Origin: Macrocystis pyrifera
Taxonomy: Eukaryota > Sar > Phaeophyceae > Laminariales > Laminariaceae
Assembly: GCA_031763025.1 (NCBI GenBank)
Contig: JASSKH010000001.1
Coordinates: forward strand, 19,755,142 to 19,819,141
Reading direction: 5' to 3'
DNA: 64,000 nucleotides
Shown: one piece after another, positions 45,835 to 58,099 of the stretch
Position numbering within the stretch: the first letter of the stretch is position 1
Layout of the letters: every line of letters starts with the position of its first letter
Position numbers and translations under genes: made by a program
The notes under the pieces: generated by a model
Seen by the model: the letters and a program-made list of their open reading frames with translations, nothing else
What the model was told of the DNA's origin: nothing
Databases searched by the model: none

Positions 45835-46671
45835 TGCTGTGCTCAGTGAACTGGAGCGGAAGTGTGCATCGAAAATCTATGGCGCTGCTCCAACCTTCAG
45901 TCGAAGTGCATCAACAGAAATAGTTCGGACCATAATCAAAAGCTTTTCCACGGAGCCGTTAGCGTTTGATAAACCTAGAAAATAGGTATTTTGGCATTGG
46001 TACATATCAATCTTTCCTTTGCTGTAGACAGTTGTCTAGGGCATAGCTTCCGTAAATATCTCGTACCTGGTGTAGGATTACATATTATGCATAATGTACA
46101 TGCGATGGGTAGTGACGGAGGTCTGTGGTTGTTCGAGAACACGCTGAATGGCGGTTTTACATGTTTGGAGCGGCAGCATGCCGGCACGAAAGAATGGGTG
46201 CCCTCACAGAGTTCTACGACAACGTATTTGAAAAATATTTCATAGGGCCGGCCAGGCATAATGTGAAGGGTGTATGTGTGAGCGGTGAGCGAGGGATGGT
46301 TCAGGTCTGGTTCAGACCGTCGTGACTGGCACTTAACTACCGATGTTGATAGTACAATCCAGAGAAAAGTGTTGTCAACTACTTCAACGGCCGTTGGTGA
46401 TTCATATGGCCCTCTTCGTTGCAGTACTGTATTGAGTTGGCTAAGCGGTAAGCACATCCTGTAGTTGTTGCACCCTCGAGATATGATGATGTTGATATCT
46501 CCCTGTGGATGCACCCTGTTCATTGGATGTCTAGCTGGGCATCTTCGGCGATCCCAGACACTGCCAGGAATGTCTGCTGTTTGTATTACCGGCTGTTGTC
46601 ATAGCGGCAATTTGGAGTGCGTTCATAGGATTTGTTGCACCCTCGACGTAGTACTTCGTTGATTTCTCTCT

Positions 46672-48042
46672 ATGGCTGTTTCGAGTTATACCGCCGCTCA
46701 CGACACTGTCGTTTTCGAAATATGTTTCACGTGTCGCTTTGAAGATCCGCCGATGATCTGCTATCAACTCGTAAATGCGCCGGGCTTAGCTGTTCGAGTA
46801 AAGGTAATGGTGTCAATCAAATCTTCCTGATCATAGAGCGGTGGAATAGGGTCTGACCTTGTCGTTGAATGAAGTATGCATGCAAGGTAGGATACAACCA
46901 GGCAAGTTTCTTTGTACTACGTGCTGTCTCCCAGGCGCAGACAGTGAAATGATAAGGTTGCGGAGAAAATCGCGAGCTATAGCGCACACTCAGTATGATC
47001 GCGAAAAAGCCTGATTTGGGCAGAGTAAGTACAATATGTATGTTTGACAAAGGTTTCAGTTTTCCAGTTTGCTTTTTATAGGTGTTCGTGTTTCCACTTG
47101 ATTTTCTCACACAGGTAACTCAAACAGCGAGAATTTTGCATTCTTCAGTAGGTAAGTAACGAGTTATGTTCCTGTCAATCGGTTCATACTTCACAATCAG
47201 TTTTGAGCACCGACGTGCGACCGAATTGTAAGCTATCGCATTCCTAGTAAGATGAAGCAATATTGGACGGGCGGATTGCTTATTGTCACCAAACGAACAA
47301 ATATGGAGCGCTTCAGAGTGGGGTTTGAGAACAGTAGACTGCCCATCGGGTTGGTTGATGATAGTCGAACACGGCTGCGTGAACACTGTATGAGCATCGT
47401 CATAAACAAGCGGCGACGTATGCGAAAACATGCCTGGTCCACACAGAGTTTTGTGCAGGGGGCATTTCCGTTGGTCGTGCGACGTTTCCAAGCGAAGCAG
47501 CCTATAACCGCTAACGGCCCTCGGGGTGAATTGGGTAGTGCGACACGTAACAAAGACACCATGTACTTGGTGTTCCTGGACTTGTTTTACAGCTGTTTCT
47601 CCAAAACACCCTATTAACATATCGCATCCAACACCCATATGTCAAACGACATTTGACAACTACCAGATATCACTTGACAGCGCACCTTCCCCCTCCCCCC
47701 TGTCCCGCCCACCGCTTACTACACTCATAAGTGTTTCTTATTCGTAAACAAATGAATGGGTATAATCGTTCGCGAGGCCTGTATCACTGCTGATCAGTTC
47801 ATATCCTAGTCAAAGGCTCGACAATAAACGGGCTAGAACAACTCTGCGCCACCTAAAAACTCATCCAACAAACTTAATTCGCGGGGCCTATTGCACTGCT
47901 GATCAGTTCACATCCTGGTCAAAAGGGTGTGCGACCGACAATACACGAGGCGAGAACAACTCGGCATCATCTCCTTGGTGCAGCCGGGGGTAGCCCTATA
48001 GTGGGAGCCCCTGGTGCTTACAACGACCAGTCCGAGGGGTAG
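46672..48042 (+). CDS. Probable small three-exon gene, unknown function
   Basis: Exons 46672-46803, 47115-47151 and 47984-48042 join in phase (132+37+59 = 228 nt, 75 aa). Donors are GTAAAG|GTAATG and GTAG|GTAAGT (perfect consensus); acceptors follow clear pyrimidine tracts (TTGATTTTCTCACACAG, CATCTCCTTGGTGCAG). The stop TAG is followed at once by TAATAAA, a polyadenylation-like signal. The product begins MAVSSYTAAHDTVVFEICFT, contains CRFEDPPMICYQL, and ends GGSPIVGAPGAYNDQSEG; it has no signal peptide or known domain. The ATG follows an in-frame stop, but the pyrimidine-rich sequence there could also be an acceptor, in which case the gene extends upstream. It lies 0.8 kb downstream of the LPMO stop on the same strand. 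Confidence 0.45.
47775..47970 (+). repeat. ~108-bp tandem duplication
   Basis: CACTGCTGATCAGTTCA, ATCCT-GTCAAA and AGAACAACTC occur twice, about 108 bp apart, with moderate divergence. It lies in the last intron of the small gene at 46.7-48.0 kb. Confidence 0.7.
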
Positions 48043-48049
48043 TAATAAA

Positions 48050-50320
48050 AAGAGAAATGACGGTCGTTTTTAGCAAACTGAAAGGTATGGCCGGCAGGTG
48101 ACGATTGCCATTTTCGAGGGCATTTCGATAGCGAGAATTTCGGTAGCGAGAAGATTCTGCACGTATGGAGAACTTTGCATGCTTCCTCTCCAAGCAACGA
48201 CACAGACCAGTCTTGCAGTACCCTACGAATCGATTTCGCGATCGGTGTCATTTAACGTTCAGCACATAAGGTTTACCTTCACCAATCGCCTACACGGACC
48301 CTCTGCCTCTTACGCGGTGTCCACCGAATTTTAGCGGACGCCACATCTCTTGTCGCGCCCACGAAATCAGCTGTAGAGTACACTTCGGCACATCACGATG
48401 CCTATCGCCTGCCCTGCGAAAATCACCATCGTCCGCGGTTGCGCCCACCACGCGTCCCGTTGCCTTGACGGCCCCGAATGCAACGAACAGTTTCAACACC
48501 CCTGTCGTTGCGCCCATAAGAGCGCTACGTGCACTACAGTACTCCCGTGGTTTTCGTGGCCCGCCCTGCGCCAACCAGCGGGAACAAGCAACACCTTTTC
48601 GTATGTACTCAAAATAATATCCGGACTCGACGTCCCTTCTGCACCATACACGCCTCTCATTGCCTACTTTTTTCCCAGTATCGCGTAATTCATCCTCTAC
48701 GCTATGTGTCCGGGTCTCGCTGTTCTGCCTCTGGCGCGCTCTACATCCCATCTGCTTGGCCGACTCCATTTCAATGCGACGTTTGATCTCATCCGTCGCG
48801 CAGACAAATTCAATCTGGCACACACAGACAACATATCGTTCTCCATCCCCATGACTGTTTTACATGGAGTAAACCAGCCTTGTCGCGTGCTTCTCCAGCC
48901 GATATTCACAGACAACCTCGCCATTTTGGCGATCCATCGCAAGGTTCACGATATGCCGGCAGCCTCCAAACAATAACCCAAGAGAATCTTGCCGTAGGAA
49001 GTGTATATGTGGGCGGCGTACGTGCGTGTATTCCAATTTCTTGCCGTACCGGCAACGCTAGGAAATTATGAGACTATATATGCATATGCTGTGTGTCTCT
49101 ACATTGCTCATTGCTACCTTGTGCCATATATAGGCACATGGGCCAATGTTCACGTCGTCATAGGTGCACATGATTATTATGACAATACAGTACTACAGTA
49201 GGTGCAGTGCAGTTGGTGAAGTGCATAATTTTCTATCAACCCAACGTTACCAATGAACACTTACACAGGCACTCGAAAATCTGTACATCCAATAAAGCCG
49301 TTGCTTCCGGCCGCCATCCCTGCCGTGATCGTGTCAGGCGTCTTCTCCCATGCTTGATCGTTGCTTCCGCACGGCCAAAACGCACGACAGCGAGTACAGT
49401 ACGGAATATGGCGAATACTAGTTCCCGTTTACTAAAGTCTAAGCAGACTAGAACGATCTCGATGCCGGCATTTGTCGTGAGTAGGCCGAAATACGCATGT
49501 ATCTGTGTTTCGTAAACCTGTGTACACCTGTTCCAGTTTAAATATATATATGAGCTCCCGCAGGTGTTCATTGTTGTCACCCATAAAACGTCAATATGTA
49601 CACGCTTCGCGGTGGTTTCGAAGATCCTGATGTGTTCGTCTAGAGCGTAGCGGAACTGATACGTTTATTCGGCAATCAGTTAGTGCAGAGTTTGTCCTCT
49701 ATGAGTGTTGAGGAAATGATGATGCATATGCCACCCTCTCCGTGGTCAGCCACACAGAGAACGGGGATCAAGAACCAACGTGAATGGTGTGGAGATAGCG
49801 GGCGATAGGCAGCCTACGGGCGCACGTGCGAAATGTTCTACCAGAAACTGGCAGCGACGTTTGGATCAATATTACAGAGGAATCAGCCCGCATACACAAT
49901 GTATACCTGGTACGTTTTCAACCAACGTCACTGTCATCACTTTCTATTTGATGAATCGAGCTCATGGTAGCAGGGCGGCTAGAAAACTATTATTGTGCGC
50001 GCACGTCGACGTCGTTACTCATCATTGCTACAGCTTCCTGAAAGTGTTGAGGTATTAGGACTGGTGGTACGGTATGTGGGCGTTGATAATATTTGATATT
50101 TTCAGCCTCGTGACTACGGTATTTCTTAACGGTCTTCAGCAATATATACCTTGTGGTTAGACGATATGCACCATTGTAGTGCATGGGGCTGTTCGTTACG
50201 CTAGGCCGGTATCATGTGTTCAAGCGAAGCTTTGGATGAGGTTCGGCGCGCCTCGCCGAGGATCCTTAGCCTGGTAGTGAAAGTTGCGGTCTCCTGCAAT
50301 ATTGGTGTTGGTAATGAAAG
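48050..50320. other. No gene recognised
   Basis: Long frames on the two strands at 48290-48970 overlap each other and lack splice logic. They may be remnants of a coding element, but no family could be named. The remainder to 50.3 kb holds only short frames. Confidence 0.35.
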
Positions 50321-50324
50321 TAGG

Positions 50325-51225
50325 TAGAAACTTCCAACCTTTCACCACTTCCACGGTGGAAGTAAATGGAAGCTTCCACGAAAGCTGTGAGAGCCTCCAT
50401 GGAAGCGATGATGGACGTTCCATGCTATAGAAGCTTCCACGAAGATGTGGAAGCCTCCATGGAAGCGATGGAAGTTCCGTGAACACTTCCACGGAAATTC
50501 GCAGAAGTTTCTTCTGGAATCTTCCGTGGAAGTTTCCACAAACTCCATGGAAGCTTCCCCAAAAGCCCCCAAAAGCTTCTTCCATGGACGCTTCCATGGA
50601 AGTTGTGAAAGCTTCCGCGAGAAGTCTGGAGTGCTGCCACGAAAGCAATTCCTCCAGAAGCTTCGGATGCTTCCATCGGAGTTTCAATCATCATTTCCAC
50701 GGATTTGCACGGAACCGTTCATGGTCTACATCCATGAAAACTCATGTGCGTTACCATTGAAGCGGTGGAAGCTGCCATCGAAACAGCACAAGTTTTCATC
50801 GAAATAGTGGAATATTCAGTTTGAGTCAACGTTTCATGACTTCTACGGAAGCTTGGGGAAGCTTCCACTGCTCCCATGAAGTCTAGAGGAACTTCCACGA
50901 CTTCCTGTAAATTTCTGAAAGCTTCAATTGCTTCCATCCAAGCTTGTGGAAGCTTCAACTAATTCCATGAAAACTTGTATAAGCTTCCGCCACTTCCATG
51001 GCAGCTGACACTACATCTGTGGAACCTCTTGGGAGATTCTACTACTTCCATGAAGACTTAGAGGAGCTTCCACGACCTCCACGGAAGCCTCCAGCGCTCC
51101 GATGGGCGTAGTGTTAGCTTCCGGAATATCCATGGACGTAGTGGAAGCTTTCGCGACCTGTATTGAACCTTTTATGAGCTGGAGCAACTTTTATGGCCTC
51201 TGTGGAAGCTCACACAACTTTCTTG
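50325..51225. repeat. Palindromic GGAAGCTTCC/CCATGGAAG array 1
   Basis: About 0.9 kb made of the words GGAAGCTTCC, CCATGGAAGC and TTCCACGGAAG, spaced mostly 24-30 bp apart. Because the words are self-complementary the array reads almost the same on both strands, giving spurious MEAS/FHGSF-type frames in every direction. A second array of the same words lies at 61.0-61.7 kb. Confidence 0.85.
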
Positions 51226-51892
51226 GGAGCATGCCTCACTTACATACTGATAGTGCAGGAGACCGACCTGTTCGTGTCCTTTGTCATTGATTAAGGGAGC
51301 AGAACGTCTTATTCCACAAACTCGGCGCTTACAGAATTGGCCGCACTTTGGCTCACGAGTAGGCAATAGTTTGCTTGCAAGCGGTGTGGATTTGGGCGCG
51401 GTATGCCCTTACCCGTACTGGTGTCATATCGGTGATGATTTTTAGTGCGATCGAGACTTGCTGTCCAATACTAATTTCCTCGGACAAGGTTGAATCAGCG
51501 ACTCGGACATCGTTGAAGACGCCTTCTGTCGTTGAACGTGAAGCCAAATGCTTGATCGAATGTTACTCTTGAACCCTTGCTATAGAGCACTTGTTTCATT
51601 TTGCTTCAACGCGATCTCTTCAACATTTATGCAATTTCTTGCTTTAGAATGCGAGAGCTGTTTGTGACAAAATGAAAAATAACGCTTGGAGAACCCTACT
51701 GACATCCGACACTCAAGTTTTCTCGCAACAATCACGAAAACGGGAACCCTGCAACCTCGCCTTCCTTTGGTTGTTGTGCAATTAAGTAATGCAAGGGAAC
51801 TGCAGCGGCTGTTTCGCACCTACGGAAACCTCTGGCACCGTGAAAACAATCGATCATGCTGTAGTACGAGCGTGTGTTTTCAGCAATGATCG

Positions 51893-51983
51893 ACCTCATA
51901 CGACAGGAGAGATCATTATCCTCATACGACAGGAGAGATCCTTATAATGCCAACCTCGTTCATCAATATATATATATATATAT
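51893..51983 (+). repeat. 36-bp duplication and TA microsatellite
   Basis: CCTCATACGACAGGAGAGAT occurs twice about 36 bp apart (51895 and 51931), followed at 51966-51983 by a (TA)9 run. Confidence 0.75.
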
Positions 51984-52399
51984 CCCTGCTGCATAGACGA
52001 AACACATTACACTCGTATATCCCCGACGGGGTGGTGTGTTTTAGTAAGTCAAAGTGTTCCCTCAGCTATTGCCTAACGGCTGTCGAGAAGGGGTAGGGTC
52101 AGCGCGTGGTTCGACAATATATGGCAGCGCGGATTCTTCAATATCCCACTTTAGTCGGTTATGCGTGTACCCCGCGCGAAACGCCACATACGAATCACTG
52201 CAAAATCACTTTCAGCCTCGTTTAATAATTCGGGAAGAGCGGTGTTGTCAGTTATTTCCACGCCTCGGACCAACAGCCCAGACACGGCAGGGTAGTGAAC
52301 GCTCATAGTATTATGCTTCCAACGACATTCTCTTTCGCCCGCCGCCCCAGCTGAATAGCTCCCGTTTAGTGCAAGAAATGTCTGCTTGCTTGATAGAAA

Positions 52400-52690
52400 A
52401 ATATAGAATGCCCATTGCTGTCTCCGGGCGTGGCCACAACGGAAAACAAAATTATTTCTTAGGCAGCTCTCATCCACATGCAAATCCGCCTCACAGGCGG
52501 TTCTTAGTAAATGCCGCTCACCCTTGATGCGACACGCGCAATATCTCAGAGAATCTTGCGCTTGGAGGAATTAATGTCTCCCTGTCCGATGAAACCCCTA
52601 CGCGCCCCGTCCCGGCATTGTAGGAATGCAAGGGTCAAGGTCATACGACTACGGCCATGTATTATAATGAGTACACCCCCCCCCCCCAAC
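52400..52690 (+). repeat. Poly-C-bounded dispersed repeat, partial copy
   Basis: The 3' half of the unit described at 6015-7727: CCCATTGCTGTCTCCGG, CAAATCCGCCTCACAGGCGG, CGTCCCGGCATTGTAGG, then GAGTACACCCCCC. Confidence 0.8.
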
Positions 52691-52865
52691 CCCTCGCACG
52701 AAACACAGACGTGTACGTTGTTCGAGAGGGTGCGCAACATCGGCCTCGCTACCAACGTTTGTTACGCCCCCACCATGCACACACGTCCGTAATGGGAGAA
52801 CTGCAGCCACCGCAGAAGTCGTCATAATTAAACTCGCCCACCGACATCCAGAACGTCTACTCTCC

Positions 52866-53428
52866 TCCCCCCCCCCCCCCTATTATATATATATATATAT
52901 ATATTTTATGGGTTGGGTTGGCGTCGGTTGGCAACGACACTGTAAAACATGCCGCTCACTACGTGAACTAGACAACCAGGGTACCGTTTTTTTTTTTTTT
53001 GGCGGTCGCCCACAGCTGGTCGTCAAGTTAGATCATTTGTGCGAAGTAAGGAACCTTTACTCTGCACAAGGGAATTGATCGTATCACGTAGTGTTCAAGG
53101 TAAGGTACCCAAGAGGCAGTTACATAGTACTCCCATTGCTGCTCTGGAAGTGGCCACACCGGAAATTAAACTAACTCATTGATGCTGTCATCCATATGCA
53201 AGAACGTCCGCCTCACAAGCGGTTCTTAGTAGGATGCAGCTCACCCTTCATACGACTCGCCGGACACCTCACGGCGCTTCGCGCTTGGTGCAAGCAATGT
53301 CTGCCTGGTTGGTGAAAACCCGAAATGCTCCGTCCCGGCATTGTAGGGATGCGAGGGTCTATGGTCATACGACTACGGCCATGCATGAGATCGAGTACAT
53401 CTCTCCTATCGAGTACACTCCCCCCCCA
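52866..53428 (+). repeat. Poly-C-bounded dispersed repeat, full-length copy
   Basis: A complete unit running from the C-tract at 52866-52880 through a TATA microsatellite, GGTTGGCGTCGGTTGGC, a T-tract and CCCGTC-type blocks to the C-tract at about 53421. It follows the partial copy by 180 bp and is highly similar to the 6-7.7 kb units. Confidence 0.9.
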
Positions 53429-53706
53429 CACTCTCCCTGACAGACCGTCACTCGACATTCTGTTGCTGATCACATGCCGTATCCCTTGTCTTGAAGAGAC
53501 CACACAAACATCGACGTCATGACCAAGGTCACGTGGTCCACCAAGACGCACGTACGTCCGCAACGCGATAAGTAGTATATGCCGCCCAAAGGCTCAACTG
53601 TCGAAGGTAGGGTTTCCTCCAAGTATGTTTCCATTCAACAGGATCTCGTTCAGGACCAACATGCACTGCCTCAAGAAACACTCGGCCAGCACCCGTGGCA
53701 TCTACT

Positions 53707-54550
53707 TCACCACGTGCCCGAACCTTGCCAGCAGGGAGCAAGAAGCGTCCTGGAGGTGATTATCACACCGGTATTCGATACGCCCATGTCCAAATAATCC
53801 GCTTGGGGTACAAGAGTAGTAAGAAAGTGATACGTGAAGGATTCATAGATCACTTTATCCGCACGTGATAGTTCATTGGTTTCTTCTGCGGGAGACTCAG
53901 CTATAATCACCATTTTACGGAGCCTGACTTCTGTGGTAGTCCTGACCTCCATGAAATATTGTTTACATGTCACCTGCGTCGGTACAGAAACAAACAAAAG
54001 TATCGTTGCTTTCTTATCGAAGAACTATGATAGCTCGTCTCATTTAGGTCTCCGTTCTGCACGAGTCCAGAAGTATTCTTCACAACAATGCACAAACTTC
54101 ATTATCTGAGCGACAATATCACACCAACCACTTGTACCGTGAGTCCAGGGGTTGTTGCTCTCATCCATGGTTCTGTGTCACAAGAATTAGTCGTTTCTGT
54201 TGTCTATCTCCCACAACGTCGGGTCAGCTCGCGCCTCAGGCGAGTGAAGCTCGGCGCAGTCCGTCTTGAAAATGTGCAAAGAAATGGAACCTGATTTGTG
54301 TCGCCGTGCAGGCATAGCGAAAGAGGCTCGCCCGTGAAGCCTGGCTTATTCCACGATTGGTCCGGGGTAAACGATAACCCACTAGATATGTACCTTTGTT
54401 GTCCGCCGTTATCGGGGAACCCGCATTGTCCGCGGTAGGCGGAGTGGAAAATATCACATCAGCACCATCACATGCTTCCTTCACAGCGCGGTTTATCGTT
54501 GTCGAATTCGCGTGGTAAGCAATGACATGCGACAACGCAGCAACGAACAC
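53707..54550 (-). CDS. Probable minus-strand gene, last two exons, unknown
   Basis: Reading down the minus strand, one exon ends at 54383 (GGTACATATCTA|GTGGGT) and the next begins at 53973 after a T-rich tract and CGACGCAG. Both boundaries are phase 0. The first exon includes INRAVKEACDGADVIFSTPP and SPITADNKGTYL. The second starts VTCKQYFMEVRTTTEVRLRK, continues with IIAESPAEETNELSRADKVI and ends in TGA at 53707 unless spliced again. The left exon boundary is uncertain (about 54550, or a later acceptor near 54480). Composition is balanced and protein-like, but I recognise no domain. The alternative donor GACAACAAAG|GTACAT would not keep phase. Confidence 0.4.
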
Positions 54551-54749
54551 ACCGTATACGAGACATGTATGTGACAGAGAGCAGACGATACGCGAACCAC
54601 ATGCCGCCGGTGCCAGTTAATGCAGGTTTTATTGCCGCAGTCAAAAAGCGGATCATGGGACGGTCCTGCTAGAATCGAGTGTACATTCAACGAAGCGTCT
54701 GTTGAAGCAAGCAAAGGTGGGTTTTGAGCCGCACCCGCACTTCATCCAG

Positions 54750-54920
54750 TGCAGATCTCGCGCTAAAGAGTACCGGTGCCATGTTAGCAGCGGCGTATTG
54801 TGGACTCAACGTGTGGGAATACTCCCCTCTTTTTCAGGGCCAGGCACCACCTCTACCGCAGCTGGGTGGTGCATCACTGGTGGTGCTGCACCTTGGCTTC
54901 CATCTTGGTTTCGCTTTCAA
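54750..54920 (+). CDS. Possible exon with hydrophobic segments, unknown
   Basis: The acceptor CGCACTTCATCCAG and the donor TTTCAA|GTATTG bound a 171-nt open exon reading ADLALKSTGAMLAAAYCG, NVWEYSPLFQ and GGASLVVLHLGFHLGFAFK. Two stretches are hydrophobic enough for membrane segments. It is on the opposite strand to the 53.7-54.5 kb gene, and its companion exons were not found. Confidence 0.3.
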
Positions 54921-55608
54921 GTATTGCTTTAGTATTCAACGGATATCCTCCGTTTGTGCGCTATCTGCGTTTCAATCGGGAACACTGAAGTCTGTTTTAT
55001 TTTTCGTTTTGTTTTGTTGTATACTTTTTCCCACTTCGGAAGGGTCTTTGACGGGCTGACGAGGGATCATAGAACACGTGTGCAAACAATCAGGATCAAT
55101 GTCGAACACACGGCGTCGGCTTTTGTCATCTTTGTGTGGTGGAAGTGCAACATAACGGTGTTGTCTTGTATTCACTACCTGTAGTTCCAATAAGAGATCA
55201 ACTGTAAGCGTTGAATCCAACATAAACTGGACCCGCGCGGTCAGACTTGAGAATAATCGCACAAAAGGGTCAGCAGAGGTCACTTAGAGTCCTTCGAATC
55301 CGTTCACTCACTAAAACAACGCAAAAAGGGGGTTTATTTATTCCCACGGAAGCGCCTGACTATTCTTGACCTTTCTGAAGACCTTTGTCTGGCCCTGCCT
55401 TAATCGCTCGCCACCAGAGCCATCCTTACGTCGCTAGGAAAAATAATGGGTGGTGTCTGCGTCACTATCTTCCGCTGTTCATGATGGTCAATATATACAC
55501 AAGATGTGACACCCAAGTAGATACTACGATCGGCATTTGTCGGGGACGAAGTTTTGGGCAATAGGATTGAAGAAGCCTGTGAACACTCCTTCATGCTCTC
55601 CCTGATGA

Positions 55609-56043
55609 ATGATCTGCTTAAACACCCCCCTCATACATACGTTCGCACCCCACACATGCATTCGTCCATGGTTCGAGAAGTACGAGAGTCTGAGAATGAC
55701 AGTGGGCAGGAAAATAAGCGTGTTACACTACAAACATCGCCTGGTTGAAGTGCCACCCAACACTGCTCCTGACCGTCCCTTATTCCGTCCCAACATTAGG
55801 GAGAATTCGCAACCCGAGGAGCGCGACATGGTTGAGCGCCTAAAGACTTAGGAGGAGGGGATGATCCCCACCGTAGCAGCCGGCGCCGAGAGCGACTCAA
55901 GCAGCGCGAGAAGAAGCTCATCTTCCGCCTCTGCCCTTCCCGCCAGCGGCAAGGCTGACAGTTCCCAACGACAATATAGACGTTCTTCTTACACGGGGCC
56001 CGGACCGACAAGTGGCGCCGGGGTGTTCACCTCCACTCCTTGA
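55609..56043 (+). pseudogene. Stop-interrupted open frame, unknown (possible element remnant)
   Basis: A single frame runs about 145 codons with one internal TAG at 55849. The first part is basic and includes CIRPWFEKYESLRM and RLVEVPPNTAPDRPLFRP; after the stop it becomes Ser/Ala/Arg-rich low complexity. It looks like a decayed protein, perhaps from a mobile element, but no diagnostic motif is visible. Confidence 0.25.
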
Positions 56044-56099
56044 GCGACTCGGTGAGCAAGCCGCCTTTCCGCCTTGTTCCGGTCATGCGAGGCCACCCC

Positions 56100-57950
56100 T
56101 CCTCTCAATCAGCTCGTCATCGACGACTGTAGCCCGCCGCTTCTGGCGCGTTCACCGGAAATACCCAGCCTCCGGGGTATGGCGCTTTCATGCGCCGATG
56201 CGGCGGCTCCACAAGAGGGTTCTACACCGCGAAGCTTCCAGGACAACCCATAAGGGATGGATCGTATGAGACAGCTGGAGAAAGGTGTTTGCATCGTATG
56301 CTTCAATCCTCATGGCCTCAACCACAGCGGGCACGGTATGCCCGAAGCCGGTCGTCTTGGCAACGATTTCATGTGGTCCAGTGCCAATTCCTTGCCAAAG
56401 AACAGAATTCATACATATTAATATTGTCATTAGAAAGCACACCAAAGAGCTTCTACGTATATAAGAGGTCAATCAGGATGTAGAACCGTTAAGAATATTC
56501 TCGAAGTGTTTCAGGACGTAGAACCTTGTAATGATGGAGAAAAGAAGATATGAACGGAGGTCAACAAAGGCGGAGATAGCGGTCGGCCAGATCGTTTATG
56601 TCGCTCTCATGTTTCAACAACAATTAGACAAACTGATGGGAGAATCCACACTTGCCGGCCACCTATTGTACATTGTTTGGCTATTTCTTGCCTGAACCGC
56701 TGTCTCGGCGTAGGTGATGCTCTCGGCTAAGGAAGGTCAACGTCTACCAGGACAGAACCCACTGCGACGAGGCTTATTTCCTTGTGCATGCCCTGAAGAA
56801 TCACACCAGTCCCACGAAGCAGCCGTAGCCTAGCGGGCTTTTCATCGTCTGAATTTGGTTCTTGCCTGTGTTGTGGTGGCAAATGTGTTCAAATAACCCA
56901 CAGTCTCTGGCGGCTTCTTCTGGGCCTGGCACCATGAGGCATAACAGTCGTAAATGCGTGTAACGCGCTTTTGCGTAGGTATCAGCTGGGTGTGCGGCTA
57001 CTTATGTTGATGCTTCCTTGCAGTCGCGTGGCCTAATGTTTTACTCAACTGTTGCGGGCGGCGTTTGCGCAGTGGAGGAACATATTTGTTGTGTGGTTGC
57101 GCCTATTCTCTCATGCCGTGTCTTACCTGCCTGTGTATTATATACACGCGGACGGCTTCTTGTGTGGTAGCCTGAAACTCAAGCTTGTTGTAATTTTTCT
57201 GGGATCGAACAGGTGAGGGAGGGGTTGTTTCGCTTTGTTGCCATTGTTGTTGGGCAAGTCTCGCATTTTACTTACGAATCATCGAGTTCTGGACTTAGAC
57301 TGCACGCTTTGTTTTTGCTCCTGACGCGATCGCCGCTTGGGTCGCCGTCGTTACGTAAACGTTGGCCCTGTGGGAAGGTGGAGGGGGGTCGGGTTGATGT
57401 ATTCTTCCAGTTGCCTGGGTTAGCGCCATGATCTGCATTGTTCGACGACGATGTCATTAGAATTTAAATTAAAAATATCTGTTTTTCCGTGGGCACTCGC
57501 GTTGGAGTAGCTGAGTATATGGCGGGTGTGTGGAAGTCGGGAGGGGTGGTTGCGGTAGAATGAACGTGGATCGATAGTGAGGCAGGGGGGGCGTGTTAGG
57601 TGTGTACCTCTTTGCCGTAGCCTGAATTGATCTTTGCCGTAGCCTGAATTGACCGTGTAATTGGGTTTCATTCCGGCGCATTTCTTGAATGTTGTCGACG
57701 AAGCAAAACTTGATCGCTGCGAGAGGGTGGCATCGTTGTGTCTATGTCGTAGCTTGATTGGATTTTCATTTGAATTTTGTCGAGGGACGACTCTTCGAAT
57801 CGAAGGTAAAGGCAATTGGTGTACGCTGGGGGAGAAATTTGTGTTAGGGTATTCATCCCACCACGACGTAGATCGTACTGGAATGTAATCGTCGTGATTC
57901 GGACGACGGCTGCGCCATGTGGTATAATAAACTACGGGCGTTTAAGAGGG
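56100..57950. other. No gene recognised
   Basis: No splice-consistent exons. From about 56.9 kb the + strand becomes rich in T and G. Confidence 0.4.
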
Positions 57951-57954
57951 GGTT

Positions 57955-58075
57955 GAGAGCGGGGGGCGAGGGAGGGCGGGTACTCGATACCATGTATGCC
58001 CGTAGTCGTATGACCATAGACCTTTGCATCCCTGCACTGCCGGGACATGGGATTTTCACCAACCAGACAGATACG
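57955..58075 (-). repeat. Inverted partial copy of the poly-C-bounded repeat
   Basis: On the minus strand the block TGGTGAAAATCCCATGTCCC, then CGGCAGTGCAGGGATGC and GGTCATACGACTACGGGC, matches the 3' part of the family in opposite orientation to all other copies in the window. Confidence 0.75.
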
Positions 58076-58099
58076 TGCGCCTTTTTCTCCTTACACGGC

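Noticed and set aside
47120-47638. 172-codon minus-strand frame and 121-codon plus-strand frame overlapping it
   Set aside because: Both strands are open over the same bases with no splice signals or motifs, and the region contains intron 2 of the small plus-strand gene.
48290-48823. 177-codon minus-strand frame
   Set aside because: No motif and antisense frames are equally open; may be a decayed element but cannot be named.
51353-51547. Minus-strand exon-like frame with ADSTLSEEISIGQQV and a GTAAGG donor
   Set aside because: The only good upstream acceptor (51579) puts a TAA in frame before the conserved-looking part, so no consistent exon could be defined.
52151-52483. 110-codon minus-strand frame ending ARGTRITD
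   Set aside because: The C-terminal half looks protein-like, but it overlaps the dispersed poly-C-bounded repeat and no partner exon was found.
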